DNA of 64,000 nt from Sinosporangium siamense (GCF_016863435.1 NZ_BOOW01000018.1:124001-188000), one strand, 5' to 3'; shown: positions 20,724-31,326, counted from the first letter of the stretch. Notes: generated by a model from the sequence alone, not told the origin. Numbers and translations: made by a program.

Positions 20724-23393
20724 TTGACCCGCTGGCGTGACCCCAGGGTGTCGCTGACCGCCGCCGCCGTGATCGGCGCCGGCGGGTTCGCGGCCGCCCT
20801 CGTCATGAGCACGTCCGCCGCGGTGGTGGACGCGGCGGCGGGCGTGACCTCCGCGTTGTTCGCCGCGGTGTCGCTGTTCACCGCAGCGGGACGGCTCCGG
20901 CCGAGCCGGCGGGGGCGTGCTCCCGCGTGGCGGTGGCTCGGCACCGGCGCGCTCGTGTGGCTCGTCGGCACAGGTCTGCGGCCGGTCGCCGACACCGCCG
21001 CCTTCGCGGTCAACTTCGCCGACATCCTCGTCGTCGTGGGGGCGGTGCTGCTGGCCGCCGGGTGCGGCATGACCGTCAGCAGGCCCTTCAACGTGCGCAA
21101 CGGCCTGCGCCGGCTCACAGACGCCTACTTGAGCGGCGCCTCGCTGTTCGTCATGAGCTGGGTCGTCGTGCTGGCCCCCATCTACGACAGGTTGCGCGAG
21201 CCGGGCACTTTCGCCCTCGCGCTCGCCCCTCCGATGATCTGCCTGCTCGCCGCGTGCCTGGTCACGCCGCCGTTCGTGATGGGCCGCTCCTCGTCGTGGC
21301 CGGTCGGCCTCGCGGGCCTCGCCGTCCTCGCCGTGGTCACCGCGGTCGAGATGGCCAACGCCGTCGCCCGCCTGGCGGGCGGGCCGACGCCCGTCGCCGG
21401 CGTGTGGGTTCCCTCGGCGGCGTTCCTGCTGCTGGCCGCCGCGCCCTGGAGCGGGCGCACCGCGCGCCGCGCCGGCGGGGCCGTCGCCGCGTCGCTGGTC
21501 AACGCGACGCCGCTGCTGCTGGTGCTCGCCGCCACGGGCGTCCTGCTCGGGCATGTCCTCGGCGGCCGGGCGGAGCCGCCCGCGCCGGTGGTCGCGCTTG
21601 TGTCGGCGTCGATCGTGGCCGTGCTGGCCGTCCGGTTGTTCGTGCTCTTCGCGTCGGCGGGCCGGCTGCGAAGACTTGTCGCCACCGCCGACCGCCGCCT
21701 CCGCGAGCTGGCCGAGAGCAGCGGCGACGTCGTGCTGGTGTGCGATCACGAGGGGCTGATCCAGGAGATCGGCCCCGGCGCCGAGGCCACATACGGCTAC
21801 CGCCCCGAGACTCTCGCGGGCCGCGCGATCACCGAGTTCATCCACCCCGAGGACCAGCCGGACATCCAGGCGGCCCTGCGCGCCCTCGCCGACGAGACCG
21901 CCACCGACCCGAGCGCCTGCATGATCGCCTGCCGGGTGCGGGCCGCGGACGGCACCTGGCGCCCCACCGAGTCGGTGGCCGTGCGGCACGTGCGGGTCGA
22001 CGAGCTGCTGCTGGTCACGATCCGCGATCTCAGCGACAAGGAGGCGCTGCGCAACCAGGTCGCCCATCTGACCTTCCACGACGGGGTCACCGGGCTGCCC
22101 AACCGCGCCTACTTCGAGGAGCGCACCCGCGAGGTGCTCGCCGGGCGCGGCCCCGGCCGCACGGCGGTGGTCTTTCTCGACCTCGACGGCTTCACCGCCG
22201 TCAACGACTCGGTGGGCCACGCCAGCGGCGACTACCTCCTCGGCCAGGCGGCCAGGCGGCTGCGGGTGGCGGTGCGCGCGGAGGACACGCTGGCGCGGTG
22301 GGGCGGCGACGAGTTCGCGGTGCTGGTCGAGAGCGGCACCGAGGCCCAGGCCGTGGTCGACCTGGCCGAGCGGCTGGTCATGGCCGTGTCGGCGGAGCCG
22401 TTCCACGTGGCCGACCGCGACGTGGTGCTCACGGCCAGCGTCGGAGTGGCCTTCTCCGAGGACGGCATGCCGGGCGGCGACCTCATCCGCAACGCGGACG
22501 TGGCCATGGCCAAGGCCAAGGAGCAGGGCGGGCGCCGGGTCGAGGTCTTCGCCGCGCACATGCACACCGACGTGGTGCGCAGGCTTGAGCTCGCCGCCGA
22601 CCTGCAGCGCGCCCTTACTGAGGGGCAGTTCGCGATCGAATATCAACCGGTCGTCGATCTCGCCACCTCCCGGGTGACCGCCGTCGAGGCCCTCGTGCGG
22701 TGGTGGCGGGGCAGCGCCTTCGTGCCGCCGGAGCAGTTCCTCGGCCCGGCCGAGGACACCGGGCTGATCGTCCCGCTCAGCGAGTGGATCCTTAGGGAGG
22801 CGTGCCGGGAGGTCGCCGGCTGGCGGGCCTCCTCGTGGGACATCGGCCTGTCGCTCAACCTGTCGGCCCGCCAGATCAACGCGCCGCGTTTCGTCGAGAC
22901 GGTGCGCTGCGCCCTCGCCGAGAGCGGGTTGCCGCCGAGTGCCCTCACCCTTGAGGTGATCGAGGAGATGCTCGTCGAGGACGCCGAGGACACGATCGCC
23001 AAGCTGTCGGAGCTGCGCGGCATGGGGGTGCGGCTGGCGATCGACGACTTCGGCACCGGTTATGCCTCGCTGGCCTTCCTGCGCCAGCTCCCGGTCGACA
23101 TGATCAAGGTGGACCCGTCCTTCGTCTCCGGCCTCGGCCACGACGAGACGCTCACGCTGCTGACGCGCACGATCGTACGGCTGGGCCACGATCTCGGCCT
23201 GATCGTGGTGGCGGAGGGCATCGAGCGGCCCGAGCAGCTTGAGTTGCTCCGCGAGATGGGCTGCACCAGGGGGCAGGGCTATCTCGTGGCCCGGCCGATG
23301 GCGGCCCCGGGGGTGGCGACCCTCATGCGCACCAGTCTGTCGGGCGCCGAGCTCGCGGTGGTGCCCTCGGCCCGCCGTGTCGGCGGCGCCTGA
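20724..23393 (+). CDS. Membrane PAS-GGDEF-EAL cyclic di-GMP signalling protein
   Basis: 889 residues. About 300 N-terminal residues form eight or more membrane spans, followed by a PAS domain (about 325-440, ELAESSGDVVLVCDHEG), a GGDEF domain with intact GGDEF near residue 527 (RWGGDEFAVLVE) and an EAL domain with EAL near residue 652 (VEALVRWW) and AIDDFGTGYASLAF. It may make or destroy c-di-GMP. The TTG at 20724 is the only plausible start, because a stop lies 18 bases upstream in frame. It lies just before the ilv operon; a GGDEF/EAL gene holds the same position in Streptomyces as I recall. Confidence 0.9.
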   Translation: MTRWRDPRVSLTAAAVIGAGGFAAALVMSTSAAVVDAAAGVTSALFAAVSLFTAAGRLRPSRRGRAPAWRWLGTGALVWLVGTGLRPVADTAAFAVNFADILVVVGAVLLAAGCGMTVSRPFNVRNGLRRLTDAYLSGASLFVMSWVVVLAPIYDRLREPGTFALALAPPMICLLAACLVTPPFVMGRSSSWPVGLAGLAVLAVVTAVEMANAVARLAGGPTPVAGVWVPSAAFLLLAAAPWSGRTARRAGGAVAASLVNATPLLLVLAATGVLLGHVLGGRAEPPAPVVALVSASIVAVLAVRLFVLFASAGRLRRLVATADRRLRELAESSGDVVLVCDHEGLIQEIGPGAEATYGYRPETLAGRAITEFIHPEDQPDIQAALRALADETATDPSACMIACRVRAADGTWRPTESVAVRHVRVDELLLVTIRDLSDKEALRNQVAHLTFHDGVTGLPNRAYFEERTREVLAGRGPGRTAVVFLDLDGFTAVNDSVGHASGDYLLGQAARRLRVAVRAEDTLARWGGDEFAVLVESGTEAQAVVDLAERLVMAVSAEPFHVADRDVVLTASVGVAFSEDGMPGGDLIRNADVAMAKAKEQGGRRVEVFAAHMHTDVVRRLELAADLQRALTEGQFAIEYQPVVDLATSRVTAVEALVRWWRGSAFVPPEQFLGPAEDTGLIVPLSEWILREACREVAGWRASSWDIGLSLNLSARQINAPRFVETVRCALAESGLPPSALTLEVIEEMLVEDAEDTIAKLSELRGMGVRLAIDDFGTGYASLAFLRQLPVDMIKVDPSFVSGLGHDETLTLLTRTIVRLGHDLGLIVVAEGIERPEQLELLREMGCTRGQGYLVARPMAAPGVATLMRTSLSGAELAVVPSARRVGGA

Positions 23394-23489
23394 CGGGCGG
23401 TCCGGCACCTCCTGCCGGCCGTCGAACAGCGCTGCAATGTGCATTTATGGGACCTGGGGTCCGAATGATGAGATTCGTGTCCCGCCAAT

Positions 23490-23520
23490 TTGACACTGCA
23501 TCCCGCCGGGCGGCTATGGT
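23490..23520 (+). promoter_or_regulatory. ilvB promoter
   Basis: TTGACA (23490-23495) and TATGGT (23515-23520) are separated by 19 bases. The -10 lies only seven bases before the ATG of the leader peptide, so the leader transcript is probably leaderless. Confidence 0.65.
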
Positions 23521-23527
23521 TGGTGCC

Positions 23528-23578
23528 ATGCTTCGCAGTGGAATTCTCGTAGTACTTCGCCGGCGCGCAGGCCGTTAA
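23528..23578 (+). CDS. ilvB leader peptide (16 residues, Ile-Leu-Val-Val-Leu run)
   Basis: ATG at 23528, TAA at 23576. The product is MLRSGILVVLRRRAGR. The central Ile-Leu-Val-Val-Leu run is what is expected of an attenuator that senses shortage of any charged branched-chain tRNA. No Shine-Dalgarno site precedes it. The last codons form one arm of the hairpin at 23562-23602, so ribosome stalling on the ILVVL codons would change folding of the RNA. Confidence 0.85.
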   Translation: MLRSGILVVLRRRAGR

Positions 23579-23641
23579 GCGAAGCACTCCGACCTGCGCG
23601 CCGCCCCAGCTCCGCCCACCAGCGGAAACGGGGCCTTTTTT
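23562..23641 (+). terminator. ilvB attenuator (alternative hairpin plus terminator)
   Basis: GGCGCGCAGG (23562-23571) pairs with CCTGCGCGCC (23593-23602) as a perfect 10-bp stem overlapping the end of the leader peptide. It is followed by a rho-independent terminator: GCCCC (23603-23607) with GGGGC (23630-23634) and inner CCGC/GCGG, then six T. The arrangement of coding leader, hairpin and T-tailed terminator ahead of ilvB is a classical transcription attenuator. Confidence 0.85.
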
Positions 23642-23679
23642 ATGCCAGTTGACTGCTCAGCCACTCAAGGAACGAGCCG

Positions 23680-25425
23680 ATGACCGAACGGATGACAGGT
23701 GCGCAGTCCCTCGTCAGGGCACTGGAGCACGTCGGGGTCGACACGGTGTTCGGGATCCCTGGCGGTGCGATTCTGCCCGCCTACGACCCCCTCTACGACT
23801 CGACCAAGGTCCGGCACGTGCTTGTAAGGCACGAGCAGGGCGCGGGTCATGCCGCCGAGGGCTATGCCCAGGCGACGGGCCGGGTCGGCGTGTGCATGGC
23901 GACCAGCGGACCCGGTGCGACCAACCTGGTGACCCCCATCGCAGACGCCCATATGGACTCGGTGCCGATCGTCGCGATCACCGGGCAGGTGGCCAGCGCC
24001 GCGATCGGCACGGACGCCTTCCAAGAGGCCGACATCTCGGGCATCACCATGCCCATCACGAAGCACAACTTCCTGGTGACCGACCCCGCCGAGATCCCCC
24101 GGACGATCGCCGAGGCGTTCCACATCGCCTCCTCCGGCCGCCCAGGGCCGGTCCTGGTCGACATCGCCAAGGACGCCCTCCAGGCGACCACCGTCTTCGA
24201 GTGGCCGCCCACCCTGCAGCTGCCGGGCTACCGCCCGGTCACCCGGCCGCACTCCAAGCAGATCCGCGAGGCCGCCCGGCTGATCGTCGAGGCGAGCCGC
24301 CCGGTGCTCTACGTCGGCGGCGGCGTCCACAAGGCGCGCGCCTCGGCCGAGCTGCGCACCTTGGCCGAGCTGACCGGCATCCCCGTCATCACCACCCTGA
24401 TGGCGCGCGGCACCTTCCCCGACAGCCACCCCCTGCACCTCGGCATGCCCGGCATGCACGGCAGCGTGGCCGCGGTCGGCGCGCTCCAGCGCGCCGACCT
24501 GATCATCGCCCTCGGCGCGAGGTTCGACGACCGGGTCACCGGGCAGCTCGCCAGCTTCGCCCCGCACGCCAAGGTCATCCACGCCGACATCGACCCGGCG
24601 GAGATCTCCAAGAACCGCCACGCCGACGTGCCGATCGTCGGCGACTGCCGCGAGGTCCTGGTCGACCTGGCCGCCGCCGTCAAGCACGAGCACAACGAGG
24701 GCCGGCGCGGCGACTACGACGAGTGGTGGGCGCTGGTGGGCGGCTACCGGTCGACCTACCCGCTCGGCTTCGACGAGTTCGCCGACGGCTCGCTCGCGCC
24801 GCAATATGTCATGGAGCGGCTGAGCAAGCTGGTCGGCCCCGACGCCTACTACGTCGCGGGTGTCGGTCAGCACCAGATGTGGGCGGCCCAGTTCATCGGC
24901 TACGAGAACCCGGGCAGCTTCATCAACTCCGGGGGCCTTGGCACGATGGGCTTCGCCGTTCCCGCCGCCATGGGCGCCAAGATGGGCAAGCCCGACGCCA
25001 CGGTGTGGGCGATCGACGGCGACGGATGCTTCCAGATGACCAACCAGGAGCTCGCCACCTGCGCCATCGAGGGTGTGCCGATCAAGGTCGCGGTCATCAA
25101 CAACGGCAACCTCGGCATGGTCCGCCAGTGGCAGACGCTCTTCTACGACCAGCGTTACTCCAACACCGACCTGCAGACCGCGCGGCGCATCCCCGACTTC
25201 GTGAAGCTCGCCGAGGCATATGGCTGCGTCGGCCTGCGGTGTGAGCGTCCCGAGGACGTCGACGCCACGATCGCCAAGGCGATGGAGATCAACGACGTCC
25301 CGGTGGTGGTCGACTTCGTCGTGCACCAGGACGCGATGGTGTGGCCGATGGTGGCGGCAGGCACCAGCAACGACGACATCAAGTACGCCAGGGACATGGC
25401 CCCGATCTGGGACAGCGAGGAATGA
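23680..25425 (+). CDS. ilvB: Acetolactate synthase large subunit
   Basis: 581 residues. Catalyses the thiamine-diphosphate-dependent condensation of pyruvate with pyruvate or 2-ketobutyrate, the first common step to valine, leucine and isoleucine. The catalytic glutamate lies in [16 protein letters not shown], the quinone/FAD region in [14 protein letters not shown], and the ThDP motif runs from [14 protein letters not shown] to [18 protein letters not shown] precedes the ATG. First structural gene of ilvBNC behind an attenuator; ilvN follows at the stop codon. Confidence 0.98.
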   Translation: MTERMTGAQSLVRALEHVGVDTVFGIPGGAILPAYDPLYDSTKVRHVLVRHEQGAGHAAEGYAQATGRVGVCMATSGPGATNLVTPIADAHMDSVPIVAITGQVASAAIGTDAFQEADISGITMPITKHNFLVTDPAEIPRTIAEAFHIASSGRPGPVLVDIAKDALQATTVFEWPPTLQLPGYRPVTRPHSKQIREAARLIVEASRPVLYVGGGVHKARASAELRTLAELTGIPVITTLMARGTFPDSHPLHLGMPGMHGSVAAVGALQRADLIIALGARFDDRVTGQLASFAPHAKVIHADIDPAEISKNRHADVPIVGDCREVLVDLAAAVKHEHNEGRRGDYDEWWALVGGYRSTYPLGFDEFADGSLAPQYVMERLSKLVGPDAYYVAGVGQHQMWAAQFIGYENPGSFINSGGLGTMGFAVPAAMGAKMGKPDATVWAIDGDGCFQMTNQELATCAIEGVPIKVAVINNGNLGMVRQWQTLFYDQRYSNTDLQTARRIPDFVKLAEAYGCVGLRCERPEDVDATIAKAMEINDVPVVVDFVVHQDAMVWPMVAAGTSNDDIKYARDMAPIWDSEE

Positions 25426-25430
25426 CGCGC

Positions 25431-27015
<1,585 letters not shown>

Positions 27016-27035
27016 CCGCTCCCTCCAGCCGGCCT

Positions 27036-27073
27036 GCACGGCGCCGCCCCGTTCACGTGGGGCGGCGCCGTGC
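27036..27073 (+). terminator. ilvC downstream hairpin
   Basis: GCACGGCGCCGCCCC (27036-27050) and GGGGCGGCGCCGTGC (27059-27073) form a perfect 15-bp stem with an eight-base loop 20 bases after the ilvC stop. It has no T-run, as is frequent in actinomycetes. Confidence 0.75.
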
Positions 27074-27142
27074 TGCTTCGTGCGCCTTGCCTTGTGCATC
27101 GCTGCGCATGTGGCCGCGTCGCTCTACATGCGCCGTGCTGCT

Positions 27143-27208
27143 TATGCGCGGTGCCGGCTGCTTGTGCGCGCTGCCTATGCGCGTTGCCGGCTGCTTGTGC
27201 GCGCTGCT
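27143..27208. repeat. 33-bp tandem repeat
   Basis: Two near-identical 33-base units (27143-27175, 27176-27208; core GCCGGCTGCTTGTGCGCGCT) with partial units on either side, in the gap between ilvC and the convergent CAP-domain gene. No coding role is recognised. Confidence 0.7.
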
Positions 27209-27254
27209 AATGCGTGCTGTGCCGTACTGCGAGCCTCTAAGCACCGGGCCGCGG

Positions 27255-28196
27255 TCAGCGTGCGAAGACCTGCGTCCAGTACGGCCCGCCCTTGGCGCCG
27301 CCGGCGTGGTGGCCCACACCGATGTGGGTGTGCGCGCAGTTCAGCATGTTGGCGCGGTGCCCGGCGCTGTTCAGCCAGCCCTTCACGACCGCCTCGGCGG
27401 TGCGCTGGCCCATGGCGATGTTCTCCCCCCAGCCGCGCATCGGGGTGAAGCCGCTCGCCTTGATGCGGTCACCCGGGTTCTTGCCCTCGGGTGAGGTGTG
27501 GCTGAAGTATCCCCTGTCGGCCATGTCCTTCGAGTGTCCCGCCGCGGCCGCGCGCAGGCGCGCGTCGGCCGTCACGGGCTGGCAGCCGTTCTGCCGGCGG
27601 GCGTCGTTGGTGAGCCGCACGACCTCGCGCTCGATCGCCGTGCCGACAAGCCCGTCGGTCTCGGTCGGCTCGGGCGAGGCCGTGGGCGCGACCGTGGAGG
27701 TGGGTGTGGCGGTAGGCGTGCGCGTAGGCGTGCGCGAGGGAGTCGGCCGCGTCGGCGTGGGCTGCGGCCGGGTGGGGGTGACCGAGGGGCTGGGGCTCGC
27801 GCCCGGCCCGCAGGAGAGCTTCACGGCCTGCGACTCGGCGACCAGGCCGTTGCGGCCGAGCGCGACCACGTAGTAGCTGTCGGCGTCGGAGGTGCAGTTG
27901 GCGGTCGTGGTCACCGCACCGTTGATCAGTGTGCGTGATGCGCTGGCCAGGATCGGGTCACTGCCCGGTTTGTCGGCAATAAGTCGCACCCGCAGTGTTA
28001 TGGGCCGTTCGCACCCTTCCCTCTGTATTTCACCGCGGACGACGCCTTTGTTATCCACAGTGGGCTTGACGGCGACCACTTGGCAGTTGAGAGCCTGGGT
28101 CGCCGCCGCGCCGGCCGTCGCCTGCGCGGGAGCCGGTATGGCCGACAGGGCCACGACGCCTCCGATGTACGCGAGTGCCCGCGTCGGTCCACGCAT
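27255..28196 (-). CDS. Secreted CAP/SCP-domain protein
   Basis: 313 residues: a signal peptide ending near AQATAG, an N-terminal cysteine-containing domain of about 110 residues, a Pro-Thr-Ser linker (many TPTR and TPSRTPTR units), and a C-terminal CAP domain of about 130 residues. CAP signatures are ERE at the first helix, a His in SHTSPEG, GENIAMGQ and GWLNSAGHRANMLN. Bacterial CAP proteins are exported; their biochemical activity is mostly unknown. The linker suggests the domain stands off the cell wall. Transcribed alone, convergent with ilvC. Confidence 0.9.
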   Translation of the reverse strand: MRGPTRALAYIGGVVALSAIPAPAQATAGAAATQALNCQVVAVKPTVDNKGVVRGEIQREGCERPITLRVRLIADKPGSDPILASASRTLINGAVTTTANCTSDADSYYVVALGRNGLVAESQAVKLSCGPGASPSPSVTPTRPQPTPTRPTPSRTPTRTPTATPTSTVAPTASPEPTETDGLVGTAIEREVVRLTNDARRQNGCQPVTADARLRAAAAGHSKDMADRGYFSHTSPEGKNPGDRIKASGFTPMRGWGENIAMGQRTAEAVVKGWLNSAGHRANMLNCAHTHIGVGHHAGGAKGGPYWTQVFAR

Positions 28197-28429
28197 GAGT
28201 CCTCCAGGGGAGCGTTACCTGTTGGAAATCGCATTCTTCTTTCGCTAGTAGGAGTATGTCCCAATATTTCTGCCGAAATCTGGGATTCCAACTTGTCCGG
28301 AAACTTGGCATATGCGCACGCACCCCCTCGGCCGGTGCAATGCGAGGACCCGGCGCGGCAGTGGCGCATGCCGACATAGACGCAGGTCAGCGCCGCACAT
28401 CGCGATGAATTCACCCCGCCGAACGAGCA

Positions 28430-28975
28430 CCGCCGTACGGCGGACCTCGCTACCGGCCGGCCCCGTCAAGCGAGCGTCGCCGTACGGCAGAAGCCCGCGT
28501 GGCCCCGGCCACCCGGCCGGCGTCGACCGTGGGTCGGTGATGCGGCGTGGCGGCGGAGCGGCCCGCCGGCACGGCCCGGTCCCGCCATGGCGCGCGCCCA
28601 CCTTCGGCCGAGCCGCGAGCGCGGTCGGGTTCGATCGGAGGTCCGGCCATGCGGCGCAGGCCTGCCCCTGGTCGGCCCGCCGACCTTTGTGAGCGAGTGC
28701 CGCCGTGTGGCGAAGGCCCACGCGGCCACGGCCGTCTGGTCGGCGTCGGCCGAGGGGGGCCTTACGGCGTGGCGGCCGAGCGGCCCGCCGCACAGCCGGG
28801 TCCGGGTCGTCAGGGGGCGCCCCACCTTCGGCCGACCCGCGAGCGCGGTCGAGCTCGACGGGAGGTGCCGGCCGTACGGCGAAAGCCGACGTGGCCGCGG
28901 AGCGGCCCGGCGCGGGAGCGGGGGGCGGCCGAGTATCGCCGTACGGCGGAAGCCCGCGTAGCCATGGCACGGCAC
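28430..28975. repeat. Degenerate ~225-bp tandem repeat array with GCCGTACGGC palindromes
   Basis: The 800-base gap 28197-29000 contains about two and a half diverged copies of a 220-235-base unit, with unit starts near 28471, 28694 and 28930. Each begins with CGCCGTACGGCG followed by AAGCCCGCGT or a variant, and each longer unit contains CACCTTCGGCCGA and CGCGAGCGCGGTCG. Open frames exist on both strands, but none resembles a protein and the frames differ between copies. The segment 28197-28320, in contrast, is A+T-rich and probably holds the promoter of the CAP gene. Confidence 0.7.
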
Positions 28976-29000
28976 GTGGCCGGGCGAGGCGGGTGCGGGG

Positions 29001-29555
29001 TCAGTCGAGCTGGGTCGCCGTCGACACCACGAAGGCGCAGTCGCCGAAGGACACCTCGTCCCCCGGGCGCACGCGGGCGGGGCCCACCAGGCGCCAGCCG
29101 TTCAGCCGGGTGCCGTTGAGTGAGCCGAGGTCCACGAGCATCCAGGACGTCTCCTCGCCCTCCCTGCGCAGCTCGGCGTGGACCCGGGACACGGTCAGGT
29201 CGGCGAGCACGAGGTCGCAGGCGGAGCCGCGGCCGACGACGTAGCGCAGGCGGCTGTCCACGGGCAGGGCGAGTTTGGGCAGGCGGGGCCGTCGCCAGGC
29301 GGACTCGACGCGTGTGGTGAAGTCCGACACCGAGGACACCATCTCGGTGAGCCGGCGCCGCCAGCGGCCGCGCGGCGGCAGATCGGAGACAAGATCGTCA
29401 AGCTCGCCGCGGCTTTGGGCTCTGAGTGCCGCGTCGACACGACCGAGAAACGTGTCATGCGACAGGGCGCCATCGACGGCCCGGTCGCGGAGATCCTCGA
29501 TTGCGCGATCGCGGTCCCCATCGGAGGCGCGAACCGGGGGATGCGTCGAGCTCAT
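29001..29555 (-). CDS. DUF1707-FHA domain protein
   Basis: About 184 residues from the ATG at 29555. The N-terminal DUF1707 segment (RASDGDRDRAIEDLRDRAVDG) is a small helical domain common in actinomycetes; the C-terminal FHA domain has the phosphothreonine-binding residues in VVGRGSACDLVL, DLTVSRVHAEL and DLGSLNGTRLNG. It probably docks a protein phosphorylated by a Ser/Thr kinase. An upstream in-frame start at 29633 would run into the PadR operator. Divergent from padR. Confidence 0.88.
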   Translation of the reverse strand: MSSTHPPVRASDGDRDRAIEDLRDRAVDGALSHDTFLGRVDAALRAQSRGELDDLVSDLPPRGRWRRRLTEMVSSVSDFTTRVESAWRRPRLPKLALPVDSRLRYVVGRGSACDLVLADLTVSRVHAELRREGEETSWMLVDLGSLNGTRLNGWRLVGPARVRPGDEVSFGDCAFVVSTATQLD

Positions 29556-29607
29556 ATCCCGAGTATCCGTCTCAACCGCTTGCACTGTCCAGATTTCCGG
29601 AAGTTCG

Positions 29608-29642
29608 TTGCGGTTCACATACTCAGTATGCATACTCAGTAT
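29608..29642 (+). promoter_or_regulatory. PadR promoter and twin operator
   Basis: The 11-base palindrome ATACTCAGTAT occurs twice (29619-29629 and 29632-29642), 13 bases apart. TTGCGG (29608-29613) and CATACT (29631-29636) with a 17-base spacer make a promoter whose -10 lies inside the second palindrome. The padR ATG is at 29645, so the mRNA is probably leaderless and autorepressed. Confidence 0.75.
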
Positions 29643-29644
29643 AT

Positions 29645-30160
29645 ATGTCTATCCGGCACGGACTCTTGGCCCTTCTCAGCGGTGGCCCGCGCCACGGCTA
29701 CCAGCTACGTGCCGACTTCGAGGCGTCGACGGGGGCGATCTGGCCACTGAACATCGGCCAGGTCTACACGACGCTTTCGAGGATGGAGCGCGACGGTCTC
29801 GTCACACCTGGCGAGACCGTCGAGCAGGGCCGAGTGGTCTACGCCATCGCCGAGGCCGGACGGACCGAAATGGAGCGATGGTTCAACACCCCCATCGCCC
29901 GGTCCGACCGGCCCCGGGACGAGCTCGTGATCAAACTGGCGATGGGGCTCACCGCCCCCGGCGTCGATGTGACCTCCATAGTGCGTGCGCAGCGCATCTC
30001 CACCATGCGCGCCCTTCAGGAGGCCACCAGGGCCAAGCACGCCGCCAGGGGGGACCTGTCCCAGCGCCTCGTGGCCGACTCGATGATCTTCCAGATCGAG
30101 GCCGAGCAGCGCTGGCTGGACCACTGCGAGGCGGTCCTGGGTGCCCGAGGCGGGCTTTAG
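29645..30160 (+). CDS. PadR-family transcriptional regulator
   Basis: 171 residues. The winged helix covers residues 1-80 (SIRHGLLALLSGGPRHGYQL, then GQVYTTLSRMERDGLV), followed by the long C-terminal dimerisation helices of PadR subfamily 1. PadR repressors usually control adjacent exporters and respond to small hydrophobic ligands. It is directly followed by an ABC exporter pair, and its promoter carries a twin palindrome, so autorepression and drug-type induction are likely. Confidence 0.93.
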   Translation: MSIRHGLLALLSGGPRHGYQLRADFEASTGAIWPLNIGQVYTTLSRMERDGLVTPGETVEQGRVVYAIAEAGRTEMERWFNTPIARSDRPRDELVIKLAMGLTAPGVDVTSIVRAQRISTMRALQEATRAKHAARGDLSQRLVADSMIFQIEAEQRWLDHCEAVLGARGGL

Positions 30161-30198
30161 GCGCCCCAGAGGAAGCACTCACCCCGGAAAGGGGCTCG

Positions 30199-31326
30199 AT
30201 GACAGTTTTACGGCTCGACACGGTCTCCCGTATGCACGGCTCGGGGGAGACGGCTGTGCACGCGCTGCGAGAGGTGAGCCTCACGGCGGAGGCGGGGGAG
30301 CTCCTCGCCGTGATGGGACCGTCGGGATCGGGCAAGTCCACGCTGCTCAACGTCGCGGGCGGACTCGACCGCCCCACCTCGGGCACGGTGACCGTCGAGG
30401 ACGTGGAGTTGACCGCCCTGCCGGCCGCGAAACGCGTGGCGCTGCGCCGCCGGCACATCGGCTATGTGTTCCAGGACCTCAACCTCATCCCCTCCCTGAG
30501 CGCGGTCGAGAACGTCATGCTTCCCCGCGAACTCGACGGCGCGAGTACGACCGCCGCCAGAAAACAGGCCATGGCGGCACTGGAGGAGGTGGGTCTCGCG
30601 CACATCGCCACGCGCCACCCCGACGAGATCTCCGGCGGCCAGCGGCAACGTGTCGCCATCGCCAGGGCCCTGTTGGGGGAGCGCCGCCTGCTGCTTGCCG
30701 ACGAGCCCACCGGCGCCCTCGACACCGTGAGCGGCGACGAGATCCTCGGCCTGCTGCGCGGACGCTGCGACGCGGGGGCCACCGTACTCCTCGTCACCCA
30801 CGAGGCACGTTACGCGGCGTGGGCGGACCGGGTGGTGTTCCTCCGCGACGGCGCGGTGACCGACTCCACCGCCGACGCAGGCGCCGGCGATTCCCTCACG
30901 GCACCTGATGAGCGCCGTCAGGCTCGCCGTACGGCTGTCGCTGAGGGGCTTACGCCGGACCAAGGGCCGCAGCACGCTCGTCGCGGCCATGGTGGCGGTG
31001 CCCGTGGCGCTGTTCACCGCGTTCTTCACATATATGGCCACGCTGACACTCAGCCCGTGGGAGAACGTCCCTCAGCGGTTCGGCGCGGCGGACGTGAGGA
31101 TCGAGGAGCGCAACCAACTCGTGGACGCGCATGTCGGCACGCGAATACTCGAAGCCGCTCTGCCGGCCGGCACGCGGCTTCTGCCGTTCCACCAGCTCCA
31201 TGTCACGGCCGGAACCGAAAAGCGGAACACAAGCGCGATGGCGGTCACCGTGATCGACCTGCGGCACCCGTTGGCGGCGGGCATGGTCACCCTCGTGAAA
31301 GGGCGTCTCCCCGTAGCCGCAGGTGA
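30199..31326 (+). CDS. ABC exporter ATPase (MacB/LolD type), 3' end probably frameshifted
   Basis: The first about 235 residues are a normal MacB/LolD-type ATPase: Walker A GPSGSGKST, Q-loop YVFQDLNLIP, signature SGGQRQRVAIARAL, Walker B LLLADEPTGAL and switch His in VTHEARY. After GDSLTAPDE the frame does not stop but runs about 140 more residues inside the permease gene, giving low-complexity sequence. A TGA in the next frame at 30906-30908 overlaps the permease ATG (TGATG), exactly where such ATPases usually end. A one-base loss upstream is the simplest explanation. AAAGG lies before the ATG. Confidence 0.85.
   Translation: MTVLRLDTVSRMHGSGETAVHALREVSLTAEAGELLAVMGPSGSGKSTLLNVAGGLDRPTSGTVTVEDVELTALPAAKRVALRRRHIGYVFQDLNLIPSLSAVENVMLPRELDGASTTAARKQAMAALEEVGLAHIATRHPDEISGGQRQRVAIARALLGERRLLLADEPTGALDTVSGDEILGLLRGRCDAGATVLLVTHEARYAAWADRVVFLRDGAVTDSTADAGAGDSLTAPDERRQARRTAVAEGLTPDQGPQHARRGHGGGARGAVHRVLHIYGHADTQPVGERPSAVRRGGREDRGAQPTRGRACRHANTRSRSAGRHAASAVPPAPCHGRNRKAEHKRDGGHRDRPAAPVGGGHGHPRERASPRSRR

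Noticed and set aside
20532-23444. 970-codon open frame on the minus strand
   Set aside because: Antisense shadow of the PAS-GGDEF-EAL gene, with compositionally biased sequence and no recognisable domain.
28547-29119. Possible protein-coding genes in the repeat array
   Set aside because: Open frames occur in several phases on both strands but differ between repeat copies and show no domain or start signal.
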